A stretch of 24,091 nucleotides of DNA from an uncultured Traorella sp. (GTDB lineage Bacteria > Bacillota_I > Bacilli_A > Erysipelotrichales > Erysipelotrichaceae), in the NCBI GenBank assembly GCA_945919165.1, contig CAMEIZ010000010.1, forward strand, positions 1 to 24,091. The letters run 5' to 3'. The notes beneath the pieces were generated by a model. It saw nothing but the letters and a program-made list of their open reading frames with translations. It was not told the origin of the DNA and did not search any database. The position numbers and the translations under genes are program-made. Of this stretch, positions 15,522 to 23,424 are shown piece after piece. Each line of letters begins with the position of its first letter. The first letter of the stretch is position 1.

Positions 15522-16463
15522 ATGGATTTTTTATTGGCATTAGGATTGCTGATCGTGGGAATTATTTTTGTTGTAAAAGGAGGAGATGTTTTTGTTGATG
15601 CGGCATCATGGATGGCCAAAGCAGCCGGAATTCCGCCTTTCATAGTTGGTGCAACGATTGTCAGTCTGGCAACAACCATGCCCGAAATGATTGTTTCCTG
15701 TTTGGCAGCATCAGAAGGAAAAACAGAAATGGCGATTGGAAATGCGATTGGATCAGTGACTGCGAATACGGCTTTGATCATGGCTCTTGCCTTTTTATTT
15801 ATGAATGTTGTGATTGATAGAAAGAAACAATGGATTCAGTGTATGTTAATGATACTTTGTTCAGCAGTATTATTTTTTGGATCTGTTGAGGGATATCTTG
15901 CTTCTTGGGCATCTATCGTTTTGATTGTTATTTTTATTATGTTTTTAGTGTTAAATCTTTTTGAAGCAAAAAGAAATCAGGATGAAATCGAAACAAGTGT
16001 AGTCAAAGATAAAAAAACCATTGTGAAAAACATGGCATTATTTGTCGTTGGAGCAGCAGCAATTGTGATTGGTTCTCAATGTTTGGTGAAGGGTGGAAGT
16101 GACTTAGCTTTACTGATGGGTGTTTCACAGCGTATTATTGCCATTACGCTAGTAGCAGTGGGGACATCTTTGCCTGAACTGGTGACTACATTAACTGCTA
16201 TCAAGAAAAAGGAATCGGCTTTATCTGTAGGAAATATCATTGGTGCGAATATTTTGGATTTGTCTTTAATTCTTCCACTGTGTTCCTTTATTTCTAATAA
16301 AAATCTTCCTGTGGCAGCAGCAAATATCATGATTGATTTGCCGGTATGCTTAGGAGTTGGTATTTTGGCCCTTATACCGTTATTGGCCAAAGAAAAAGCA
16401 GGTAAATTACAAGGAAGTTTGTTAATTGTTTGCTATATCGCTTATCTAGTTGTGTCATTGTAA
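15522..16463 (+). CDS. CaCA-family Na+(K+)/Ca2+ exchanger-type protein
   Basis: This membrane antiporter of 313 residues has about ten helices and the two inverted alpha repeats that define the family. Repeat 1 (about 43-87) reads ATIVSLATTMPEMIVS then GNAIGSVTANTALIM; repeat 2 reads LVAVGTSLPELVTT then GNIIGANILDLSLIL. The acidic residue in each PE motif (Glu55 in repeat 1) is an ion ligand. Repeat 1 has ATTMPE where the family usually has GTSxPE. YrbG-like bacterial members are the closest match; ion specificity cannot be read. A TTG at 15501 could start the frame earlier, but CGGAGGA at 15509-15515 is placed for the ATG at 15522. It is followed 11 bases later by a HAD phosphatase, probably in the same transcript. 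Confidence 0.9.
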   Translation: MDFLLALGLLIVGIIFVVKGGDVFVDAASWMAKAAGIPPFIVGATIVSLATTMPEMIVSCLAASEGKTEMAIGNAIGSVTANTALIMALAFLFMNVVIDRKKQWIQCMLMILCSAVLFFGSVEGYLASWASIVLIVIFIMFLVLNLFEAKRNQDEIETSVVKDKKTIVKNMALFVVGAAAIVIGSQCLVKGGSDLALLMGVSQRIIAITLVAVGTSLPELVTTLTAIKKKESALSVGNIIGANILDLSLILPLCSFISNKNLPVAAANIMIDLPVCLGVGILALIPLLAKEKAGKLQGSLLIVCYIAYLVVSL

Positions 16464-16474
16464 AAGGAGTTTAA

Positions 16475-17293
16475 ATGAGAAAAGTATTGTTTATTGATGT
16501 TGATGGAACTTTGTGCGGAAAACAAAACAAACCCTGTGCTAGTGCTATTCAGGCGATTAAAAAAGCCAGAGAAAAGGGACATGAAGTTTATATATGTACA
16601 GGCCGCAGCAAGGGTGAAATTGATGAACAGATTTGGCAGATTGGCTTTGATGGTATGATCGGTGCCAATGGCAGCTATATTGAAGATCATGGAAAAGTGA
16701 TTCTGCACCAGCATTTATCATTAAATGAGGTGAAAGATATTGTCAAATGGTTGAATAGCAGAAATTTGGAGTTTTATTTAGAAGCGAACAGTGGTTTATA
16801 TCCTTCTAAAAACTATTGTCAGCAGGTGACTGAATTAGCTGAAAAGAGTCATCTTGATTTAGAGGGAATTCATCATTTTTTTGCCTGTATGAGTGCTTGT
16901 GATACATATGAGAGAGATGATATTAATAAAATATCTTATCTGATTCACACACAAGAGGATTTAGAACTGACAAAGCAACAATTTCCTCATTTAAAAAATG
17001 GTTTTTGGAGTGCTAATGGAAGTCTGATGCATGGTGATATTGGGGTAAATGGAATTGATAAGAAACAAGGAATCATAGCTCTGTGTGAATATTTACATGT
17101 CCAAAAAGAGGATACAATTGCTTTTGGAGATGAAATAGTGGATATTCCAATGTTTGAAGCAACCGGCTTTAGCGTATGTATGGGATCTGGAAATGAAGAA
17201 TGTAAAAAAATAGCTGACTATGTGACAAGTTCACCAGATGAAGATGGTTTGTATCAGGCATTTGTTTATTTGAAATTAATCGATCATGAATAA
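16475..17293 (+). CDS. HAD-superfamily Cof-type phosphatase
   Basis: This is a cytoplasmic Mg2+-dependent phosphatase of 272 residues, probably acting on sugar phosphates or related small metabolites. Motif I is FIDVDGTLC with nucleophile Asp8 and acid Asp10, motif II lies in YICTGRSKGE, and motifs III/IV are seen in the KKQGI segment and AFGDEIVDIPMFEA. The region between (about 80-190) is the cap of the IIB (Cof) type. AAGGAG precedes the ATG, 11 bases after the exchanger stop. Members of this family have broad, overlapping substrates, so none is assigned. The stop codon touches a bidirectional terminator. Confidence 0.9.
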   Translation: MRKVLFIDVDGTLCGKQNKPCASAIQAIKKAREKGHEVYICTGRSKGEIDEQIWQIGFDGMIGANGSYIEDHGKVILHQHLSLNEVKDIVKWLNSRNLEFYLEANSGLYPSKNYCQQVTELAEKSHLDLEGIHHFFACMSACDTYERDDINKISYLIHTQEDLELTKQQFPHLKNGFWSANGSLMHGDIGVNGIDKKQGIIALCEYLHVQKEDTIAFGDEIVDIPMFEATGFSVCMGSGNEECKKIADYVTSSPDEDGLYQAFVYLKLIDHE

Positions 17294-17332
17294 AAAGGAA
17301 TCAAAGATGATTATCAATGATTCCTTTCTTTT
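17294..17332. terminator. Bidirectional terminator between the HAD gene and the amidohydrolase
   Basis: AAAGGAATCA (17294-17303) and TGATTCCTTT (17318-17327) form a 10-bp stem with a 14-base loop. On the plus strand it runs into CTTTTAT, and on the minus strand into TTATTC. It abuts both convergent stop codons, on the base after the plus-strand TAA and 3 bases after the minus-strand TAA. Confidence 0.85.
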
Positions 17333-18608
17333 ATATGTATTGATCTAAAATCTGTTCAACCTTTTGATATTTTTTGACTTGAGGCTTATCATACAGAATA
17401 CCGCGTGCAATGACCATGCTAGGTGTTCTGAGAGCTGTTAAATCTTCAAGAGGATTTTTTTCTGTAACTAAAAAGTCAGCACATTTACCTTCTTCAATAC
17501 TTCCGGTAAGATGATCAATGCCAGCGATCTGAGCATTTCTCAGGGTTGCTGTAAAAAGAGCAAACTGATTGGATACTTGACAATACTTCTTGAAATAATT
17601 GACCTCACGCCACATATCGTAATGAGTGATAAACGGACAACCGGTATCTGTTCCAATTCCTACCCAAATATCATGAGCCAGACATTCTTTTGCACATTCA
17701 ACGATTCCTTCAAAGACAATTTTTCCATTATATTGAGCCATTTCACTTGCATGAGAAATAGAGGAATCAAATAACGCAAACGGTAATGCCGGTGAGAGTG
17801 TTGCCACAAGAGAGGCTTTTCGCTGTTGGAATAATTCTATAATTTCTTCATCTGGTTTGGCACCATGTTCAATAGTATCCACACCATGGATCAAGGCAGC
17901 TTTTACACCTTGACTGCTTTCAACATGGGCAGCAACCGGATAGCCTAGCTGATGAGCTGCATCACAGGCTGCTTGAATAAGCTCAGGTGACATTTTTAAA
18001 ACACCCGGTTCACCTTTTTTGGTTGCATCTAAAACACCGCCGGTAATCATCAGTTTAATTAAATTTGGATTTCCCTTGGCAATTTGATAAACATAGTCTT
18101 TTGCTTCTTTTGCTGAAGTGGCAGCATAGGCAAGTGAATTGGCCATATGACCATTCGGCACCGAGATTGCCATGTTACTGGTTAATATTCGAGGTCCGTC
18201 CAGCTCATTGTTTAAAATGCGATCACGAATCTGAGCGTCATAGTTTTCCACTCCGCCAACCGTACGAATCGTTGTTACCCCACTCATCAGCTGTGTTTTG
18301 GCGCTTTTGGCACAAACTGTTTCCAAGTATTTGCGGGTGAGGGAATTGCTTGTCGCAAACCTAACTAGTTTTTATGCATCCATTTCTTTCTTTTTGGGTT
18401 TTCCGGTTGATGGCAGATGCACATGAAGATTAATCAATCCCGGCATGATATAGCGTCCTTTTAAGTCAATGATCTTATATCCATCAAAAGAAGTTTCACT
18501 GGATAAGATGGCTTCGATTTTATCCTGATTTGTTAGAATTGTTCCATCTTTTGGTATCATATTTTCAGTACCATCAAGAATTTTTCCATTAATATAAGCA
18601 ATTTTCAT
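17331..18608 (-). pseudogene. Amidohydrolase (HutI/prolidase-like, COG1228 type) with an in-frame stop
   Basis: The gene would encode a 425-residue metal-dependent amidohydrolase. Codon 79 is TAA (plus-strand TTA at 18372-18374), and the same frame continues without shift to 17331, so no base is gained or lost. Before the stop: IMPGLINLHVHLPSTG with His62 and His64. After it: residues continuing KLVRFATSNSLTRKY into GVTTIRTVGG, then IKLMITGGVLDA (a likely carboxylated Lys), AAHVESSQG, DTIEHGAKPDEE and GIGTDTGCPF. All metal-binding positions expected for Xaa-Arg/Xaa-Lys dipeptidase-like members are kept. GAGGGG lies before the ATG. The downstream part has no good start of its own (only a TTG at 18326 without a ribosome binding site). 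It could be a recent nonsense mutation, strain variation or a base error. Confidence 0.85.
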
Positions 18609-18632
18609 ATTTTACCCCTCTTTCTTTAGATT

Positions 18633-18641
18633 AGTATATCA
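18633..18641 (-). promoter_or_regulatory. Extended -10 promoter of the amidohydrolase
   Basis: On the minus strand TGATATACT is an extended -10 (TG-N-TATACT), 25 bases before the ATG. No clear -35 is visible upstream. Confidence 0.4.
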
Positions 18642-18698
18642 TAAACAAGAACTGAAATAATCAGTATTTAATAAAAGGATAAAGGAAAACTTATTTAC

Positions 18699-18727
18699 TT
18701 GACAATTCTTATTGAAAAGAGTATATT
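18699..18727 (+). promoter_or_regulatory. Promoter of the FeoB-associated-type small protein
   Basis: TTGACA (18699-18704), a 17-base spacer, and TATATT (18722-18727). The -35 is perfect, the best in the window. Transcription would start near 18734. Confidence 0.8.
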
Positions 18728-18736
18728 TTGATTAAT

Positions 18737-18752
18737 GTTAGCATAGACTAAC
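18737..18752. promoter_or_regulatory. Inverted repeat GTTAG-N6-CTAAC, candidate metal-regulator operator
   Basis: Two perfect 5-base arms, GTTAG and CTAAC, are separated by six bases and lie about +4 to +19 from the expected start of transcription, a repressor position. The TTAG/CTAA core is like that of DtxR/IdeR/MntR-family iron and manganese boxes. The gene behind it encodes an iron-transport-associated protein, which supports iron control, but the spacing is not an exact match to the DtxR consensus. Confidence 0.4.
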
Positions 18753-18769
18753 TAAAAGAGAGGATCAAG

Positions 18770-18961
18770 ATGAACTTTGCAAGTATATGTGTTCTGCTTA
18801 TGATTATCGGTTTGGCTGCTTTAGCCATCAGAACGATCATTCGTGATAAAAAAAATCATAAAAACAGATGTGGGGGAAGCTGTAATAATTGCGGGATGCG
18901 TTCCATGTGTCATGATCCCGGGGCTCTTCTAAAAGCTTATCATCAAGACCATTCATCGTAA
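18770..18961 (+). CDS. FeoB-associated Cys-rich membrane protein
   Basis: This 63-residue protein has one N-terminal membrane helix (about 4-24), then a basic stretch (RDKKNHKNR) and a Cys cluster, CGGSCNNCGMRSMCH, with four Cys. This is the architecture of the small proteins often encoded directly after feoB and thought to assist ferrous iron uptake. Here no feoA or feoB is within several kilobases, so it is an orphan copy. It has its own strong promoter, an AGAGAGG ribosome binding site before the ATG, a candidate metal box at the transcription start and its own terminator. Its function is not established experimentally; binding of iron or another metal by the Cys cluster is inference. Confidence 0.82.
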   Translation: MNFASICVLLMIIGLAALAIRTIIRDKKNHKNRCGGSCNNCGMRSMCHDPGALLKAYHQDHSS

Positions 18962-18992
18962 AAAAATGCTGAAAAATCAGCATTTTTCTTTT
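18962..18992. terminator. Bidirectional terminator between the small Cys-rich gene and the oxidoreductase
   Basis: AAAAATGCTGA (18962-18972) and TCAGCATTTTT (18977-18987) form an 11-bp stem with an AAAA loop, followed on the plus strand by CTTTTT and on the minus strand by a T-rich end. It begins on the base after the plus-strand TAA, and its right arm contains the TGA stop and last codons of the minus-strand gene. Confidence 0.9.
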
Positions 18993-20359
18993 TGAGACTG
19001 AGCAATTTTGCGGGCTACATAAACACCGCTGGCACTTGCATGAGAGAGGGAATGCGTTACACCTGAACAATCACCAATGACATAAAGTCCTGGATGACAG
19101 GTTTCAAGATTTGAATCTACATCCACCTGAAGATTGTAGAATTTAACTTCTACACCATATAAGAGTGTATCATCACTGGCTGTTCCCGGTGCAATTTTAT
19201 CCAGTGCATAAATCATTTCGATAATATCATCTAATTGACGTTTCGGAATTACCAAGCTTAAATCACCCGGAGTAGCAGAAAGTGTCGGTGTCAAAAAGCT
19301 TTCTGAAATTCTGTTTGGTGTGCTTCGCTGTCCGCGAATCAGATCGCCAAAACGCTGTACGATTACACCGCCACCCAACATATTGGAAAGACGGGCAATA
19401 CTTTCACCATATTCATTACTGTCTTTAAAAGGTTCTGTAAAGTGATTGGAAACTAACAGAGCAAAGTTGGTATTTTCTGAGAACATATTTTCATCTTCAT
19501 AGCTGTGACCATTGACAGTAATAATACCATTGGTATTTTCATTTACAACAACACCGTGAGGATTCATACAGAAAGTGCGCACTTTATCCTGAAATTTTTT
19601 CGTACGGTAGACAATTTTACTTTCATAAACTTCAGATGTTATATGATCAAAAACAGCTGCTGGAATTTCCACACGAACACCGATATCTACACGATTTGAT
19701 TTTGTCTGAATACCTAATGAAGAGCAGATGGACTGCATCCATTTACTGCCGCTTCTGCCTGTTGAAACAATGACCGTATTTCCCTGATATTCCTCGTCTT
19801 TTGTTTTAACCGTATAATGTGTTTCACAGTCAAGGATTTCATTCACATATGAATTGAAACAGAACGTTACTTTATCTTTTAATTCATTGTAAAGATTTTC
19901 CAGAATGATATAATTAATATCTGTACCTAAATGACGAACACTGGCATCTAACAGATGCAGATCATTTTGAAGACAGACTTTCTTTAATGAGCTATTGGCA
20001 GTTGAGAATTTGCGTGTCTGTTCGCCTCCGTAAGCAACATTGATCTCATCAATATAATTCATCAGATCCAATGCTTCTTTTTTACCAATATATTCATAAA
20101 GATTACCGCCAAATTCATTGGTAATGTTATATTTACCATCTGAAAAAGCTCCTGCTCCACCAAAACCATTCATTATGGCACAAGTACTGCATTTTACACA
20201 GGATTTGATTTTTTTGCCGTCAATTGGACATTTTCTTTTGTTTAGCGGATTACCGCATTCCAGAACAAGAATCTTGCAATCCGGGTTAAGCTTGATCAGT
20301 TCATAAGCTGAAAAAATACCTCCGGGACCAGCTCCAATAATAATCGTATCGTATTTCAT
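18977..20359 (-). CDS. FAD-dependent oxidoreductase (COG2509 type) with Cys cluster
   Basis: This 460-residue flavoprotein dehydrogenase is of unassigned substrate. The N-terminal Rossmann motif IIIGAGPGGIFSAYEL (about 6-21) binds FAD, the TVIVSTGRSGS segment near 200 is a second nucleotide-contact block, and GLYVIGDCSG near 430 is the C-terminal FAD motif (GD with the ribityl-contacting Asp). Residues 44-60 hold four Cys, C-P-I-D-G then SCVKCSTC, before MNGFGGAGAFSDGK; this arrangement could ligate an iron-sulfur cluster or a metal. The architecture matches the uncharacterised COG2509 family. GGTGA lies before the ATG at 20359. It is a single gene, with convergent and divergent neighbours. 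No partner gene hints at the substrate. Confidence 0.85.
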   Translation of the reverse strand: MKYDTIIIGAGPGGIFSAYELIKLNPDCKILVLECGNPLNKRKCPIDGKKIKSCVKCSTCAIMNGFGGAGAFSDGKYNITNEFGGNLYEYIGKKEALDLMNYIDEINVAYGGEQTRKFSTANSSLKKVCLQNDLHLLDASVRHLGTDINYIILENLYNELKDKVTFCFNSYVNEILDCETHYTVKTKDEEYQGNTVIVSTGRSGSKWMQSICSSLGIQTKSNRVDIGVRVEIPAAVFDHITSEVYESKIVYRTKKFQDKVRTFCMNPHGVVVNENTNGIITVNGHSYEDENMFSENTNFALLVSNHFTEPFKDSNEYGESIARLSNMLGGGVIVQRFGDLIRGQRSTPNRISESFLTPTLSATPGDLSLVIPKRQLDDIIEMIYALDKIAPGTASDDTLLYGVEVKFYNLQVDVDSNLETCHPGLYVIGDCSGVTHSLSHASASGVYVARKIAQSQKEKC

Positions 20360-20500
20360 AAGTCACCATCCATTCATTACTACTATATCATATTTTCTAA
20401 CATCCTGCATTTTTTTTCGAGCTTACAATCACCATAAAAATGAAATTTTATAAAGGATGAGAATATGATAAAATACCATTATATAGAATTTGATAACAAA

Positions 20501-20554
20501 TTAAGAAAAATTTAAGAAGTATTCAAAGAATATTTTAGAGTTGATAGGTACAAT
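20501..20554 (+). promoter_or_regulatory. Two-component operon promoter with 11-bp direct repeats
   Basis: Three units start at 20501, 20512 and 20523 (TTAAGA-N5, TTAAGA-N5, TCAAAG-N5), an 11-base period as in PhoB/OmpR-type response regulator sites. A -10, TACAAT, lies at 20549-20554 with no good -35; the third repeat covers the -35 position. That is the layout of a promoter activated by its own response regulator. Confidence 0.55.
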
Positions 20555-20557
20555 ACA

Positions 20558-20579
20558 GATGAAAAGAAATCTTTTCATC
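20558..20579 (+). other. Perfect 9-bp hairpin in the 5' leader of the two-component operon
   Basis: GATGAAAAG and CTTTTCATC pair around an AAAT tetraloop. It sits at the very 5' end of the expected transcript, 22 bases before the response regulator ATG. There is no T-run, so it is not a terminator; it may protect the mRNA end or be a DNA-level operator. Confidence 0.55.
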
Positions 20580-20601
20580 CCACACAGTAAAGAGGTAGTT
20601 T

Positions 20602-21312
20602 ATGCAGCATACAATTTTAATCGTAGAAGACGAAAAAGGAATTCGTGAGACAGTCGCAATCTTTCTGGAAAATCAAGGTTATCAGGTAATTCAAGCGGCC
20701 AATGGTTTAGAAGGACTGAAAATGGTTGAATTAAATGATATTCATCTAGCGATCATTGATATCATGATGCCCATCATGGATGGCATTGCTATGACCCTTC
20801 AAGTTAGAAAAAGCTATGATTTTCCCATTATCTTTTTAAGCGCTAAAAGTGAAGATATCGATAAAATTACAGGTTTAAATCTGGGGGCTGATGATTATGT
20901 CACAAAACCTTTTGAACCAATGGAATTGATAGCCAGAGTCAAATCCAATCTGCGACGTTACGAACAGATTTTACAGCTGAAATCAGGTATTCAAACGAAA
21001 ACAGATCATAATCGATTAATCTGCGGTGAGCTGGAATTGGACACTTTTACCAAAGAGGTTTTTGTCAGCGGAAAAGCAACCCGTTTAACAGCAAAAGAAT
21101 TTGCGATCTTACAACTGTTAATGAGCTATCCGGGAAGAGTTTACTCAGCTCAGGAAATATATGAAATTATTTGGAAAGAAGAAGCAATTAATACCGAAAC
21201 GATTATGGTACATATCCGTAAACTTCGAGAAAAAATTGAAGTAAATCCAAAAAAACCAAAATATTTAAAGGTTGTGTGGGGAATTGGCTATAAAATAGAA
21301 AAGGAATGGTGA
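20602..21312 (+). CDS. OmpR/PhoB-family response regulator
   Basis: The 236-residue DNA-binding response regulator has a receiver domain (1 to about 120) with Asp10-Glu11 acidic pocket, phosphoacceptor Asp53 in AIIDIMMPIMDG, Ser80 in FLSAKS and Lys102 in DYVTKPFEP. The C-terminal winged helix (about 135-236) shows LTAKEFAILQLLMSYPGRVY and IMVHIRKLREKIE, typical of the OmpR/VanR/PhoP group. It starts at an ATG behind AGAGG and ends 4 bases before the histidine kinase gene, its certain partner. The repeats at 20501-20533 are a likely self-binding site. The regulon cannot be inferred: no transporter or resistance gene follows. Confidence 0.95.
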   Translation: MQHTILIVEDEKGIRETVAIFLENQGYQVIQAANGLEGLKMVELNDIHLAIIDIMMPIMDGIAMTLQVRKSYDFPIIFLSAKSEDIDKITGLNLGADDYVTKPFEPMELIARVKSNLRRYEQILQLKSGIQTKTDHNRLICGELELDTFTKEVFVSGKATRLTAKEFAILQLLMSYPGRVYSAQEIYEIIWKEEAINTETIMVHIRKLREKIEVNPKKPKYLKVVWGIGYKIEKEW

Positions 21313-21316
21313 GAAA

Positions 21317-23404
21317 ATGATGAAATCAAAACGTTTTTTTTCAGTATTTATGATCATGCTTTTATTTATTCTTGCGTTAGTACCGGTTTCATTGTATTCC
21401 CTGGTGAAACAGAACAAAGTAATTAACGAAGATACTTTTGTTTACCAATTTGCTGATGATCTGCAGATGCTTCTGCTTCAATCAGCGATGGATTTAGATC
21501 AAGATTATCAGGCTTTTACGTATTCTGAAACAATTGATGAAGATGTACATCGTACATTTTCAACGATGATCGATACAGCGATGAAAGCAGACAGTGAGCG
21601 AATGAAAAAAGAAGTGAATTTGTCGTATCAGATTAAAAATACGAAAACTGAGAAAACAATATCAGAGAGAATGGATGGATATAATGAGAATTCGAAGCAT
21701 GTTCTCTATATAAATATGACATTTGATGAGTCTGGGAATGTTTCTTGTAATGGAAGTATTTGCGATTATCAATATCAGTTTGATTCGTTTTCTTTTTTGA
21801 AGAAAAAAGTGGGGTTTAATAGCACACTCAATAAGCCGCGTGCTTTTATTGAAAATGGTCTTTTTCTTTTTGAAAATGAAATCAGCTATCATAATCCAAA
21901 AAATCTAGAGGTTGAATTTATCATACCTTATGATTTGAAGCCTGAAGGAACAATTGCTGAAGCAATGCTGGATTGGCAGGATTATTTGCCATTTACTATC
22001 TTTATATTGATGGCTGGAGCCATCATTGTGGGCATCGTTCTTTTAGCTTGGCCTATTGGTATCACTTCTCAGGCTGCTGTTTATTCAAGTCTTACAAAGT
22101 GGAAAGGCGAGATTGTACTGGCAGTTTTGGGTATTAGTACAGGTGCTGTTTCGATCTTGACCACGATTTTTTCATCTTTCTATATTTCAGGGTTATTAGA
22201 AGCTTTGCTTGAGGATATTGGAATATCGTTTTACAGTCAGCAATTTATTCAAATTCTGAATATTATCATGTGGATGATTGCTTTCTTGATCATTTCGCTT
22301 GTCTTCTTCTGGCTGAAATATGTGTTATCATATGGACTGTGGCGTTATTTAAAAGAAAAAACACTGATTGCTAAGCTGATTGGAAAAATCAATAGAATCA
22401 TTGTATTTGATCTTAAAGATCCACTGATAGGAAAGGTTAGTCTATTTGTATTTGTGCAGATTGTGATTATTTTTCTGCTGCTTCTTGTATTCCCACAAAA
22501 GAAGGAAGCCATCATATTATTTATCTATTGTCTTTTTATGCTTGGTTGGGGAATGAGACAAATACGTAAATATCAAATAGATTATCGTATTCTTTTAGAC
22601 TATGCAAAGAAGCTCTCAAAAGGAATCTTTGATGAAGAAATTCAAGAAGATTTGGGAATCTTTCATTCTCTAAAAGATGAGTTAGGAAACATTCGCAATG
22701 GTTTGGAAAAGGCACTCAGGGAGGAAACAAAATCTCAGAATATGAAAACTGAGCTGATCAGCAATGTCAGTCATGATCTAAAAACTCCTTTAACCTGTAT
22801 CAAGAACTATGTTACGCTTTTAGAAGATGAACAATTAGATGATCAGAAGCAAAAAGAATATGTGAGTGCCTTAAGACAATACTGTGACCGTTTGACTCGA
22901 TTAATTGAAGATCTGTTTGAAGTCAGCAAAATTAACAGTGGAAATATTCAGTTAAATCTGGTAGATTTAGATCTGATTTCACTGATCGAACAGGCCATAG
23001 CTGAATTTGATGATGCATTTAAAGAAGCTAATCTTACACTTATACCGAAATATGACAGTGAACAGTGTTTGATGAATCTAGATGGTGATAAAACTTATCG
23101 CATTTTTGAAAACCTGATGAATAATATTGTCAAATATTCGTTGCCAAACAGTCGTGTTTATATTGATGTACAAGATAAACAAAATGAAATTGTGATTCAA
23201 TTTAAAAATATATCAAAACAACAGATGAATTTTACTCCTGAGGAAATCACTGAAAGATTTGTACGCGGTGACAAATCAAGACATGAGAATGGCAGTGGTT
23301 TAGGATTGGCGATTGTCAAGAGTTTAACTGAAATTCAGCATGGAAGTTTTTCAATTGATATTGACGGAGATCTTTTTAAAGCAACTGTGATATTTCATAA
23401 ATAA
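21317..23404 (+). CDS. Sensor histidine kinase with large extracellular domain and six membrane helices
   Basis: This membrane kinase (695 residues) phosphorylates the response regulator encoded before it. Order: helix 1 (about 8-28); an extracellular region (about 30-222) with Cys144 and Cys149 that could form a disulfide; helices at about 224-247, 265-292, 310-333, 374-392 and 397-413; a HAMP-like segment (about 425-465); the DHp motif ISNVSHDLKTPL with phospho-acceptor His486; the N box NLMNNIVKYS; and GSGLGLAIVKSL as G2 box. Typical two-helix sensors are 350-500 residues, so this one is long because of the five-helix middle. A second ATG follows at once (21320) and is better spaced from GGTGAG. 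The signal is unknown; helices in place of a simple sensor suggest membrane or envelope sensing. Confidence 0.93.
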   Translation: MMKSKRFFSVFMIMLLFILALVPVSLYSLVKQNKVINEDTFVYQFADDLQMLLLQSAMDLDQDYQAFTYSETIDEDVHRTFSTMIDTAMKADSERMKKEVNLSYQIKNTKTEKTISERMDGYNENSKHVLYINMTFDESGNVSCNGSICDYQYQFDSFSFLKKKVGFNSTLNKPRAFIENGLFLFENEISYHNPKNLEVEFIIPYDLKPEGTIAEAMLDWQDYLPFTIFILMAGAIIVGIVLLAWPIGITSQAAVYSSLTKWKGEIVLAVLGISTGAVSILTTIFSSFYISGLLEALLEDIGISFYSQQFIQILNIIMWMIAFLIISLVFFWLKYVLSYGLWRYLKEKTLIAKLIGKINRIIVFDLKDPLIGKVSLFVFVQIVIIFLLLLVFPQKKEAIILFIYCLFMLGWGMRQIRKYQIDYRILLDYAKKLSKGIFDEEIQEDLGIFHSLKDELGNIRNGLEKALREETKSQNMKTELISNVSHDLKTPLTCIKNYVTLLEDEQLDDQKQKEYVSALRQYCDRLTRLIEDLFEVSKINSGNIQLNLVDLDLISLIEQAIAEFDDAFKEANLTLIPKYDSEQCLMNLDGDKTYRIFENLMNNIVKYSLPNSRVYIDVQDKQNEIVIQFKNISKQQMNFTPEEITERFVRGDKSRHENGSGLGLAIVKSLTEIQHGSFSIDIDGDLFKATVIFHK

Positions 23405-23424
23405 ATCACCCATGATGCAAAACA

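Noticed and set aside
15608..15817. A 69-codon open frame inside the cation exchanger gene on the same strand.
   Set aside because: It lies wholly within a well-supported membrane protein in another frame, with a low-hydrophobicity, Cys/His/Asn-rich product typical of a shadow frame.
16442..16714. Antisense open frame over the start of the HAD phosphatase.
   Set aside because: It is covered by the conserved DxDGT region of the real gene and spans two genes' ends, with no start signal.
18324..18326. TTG as an independent start for the downstream part of the amidohydrolase (331 codons).
   Set aside because: No ribosome binding site precedes it, and coding similarity to the family continues upstream of it through to the TAA, so it is the remainder of a broken gene.
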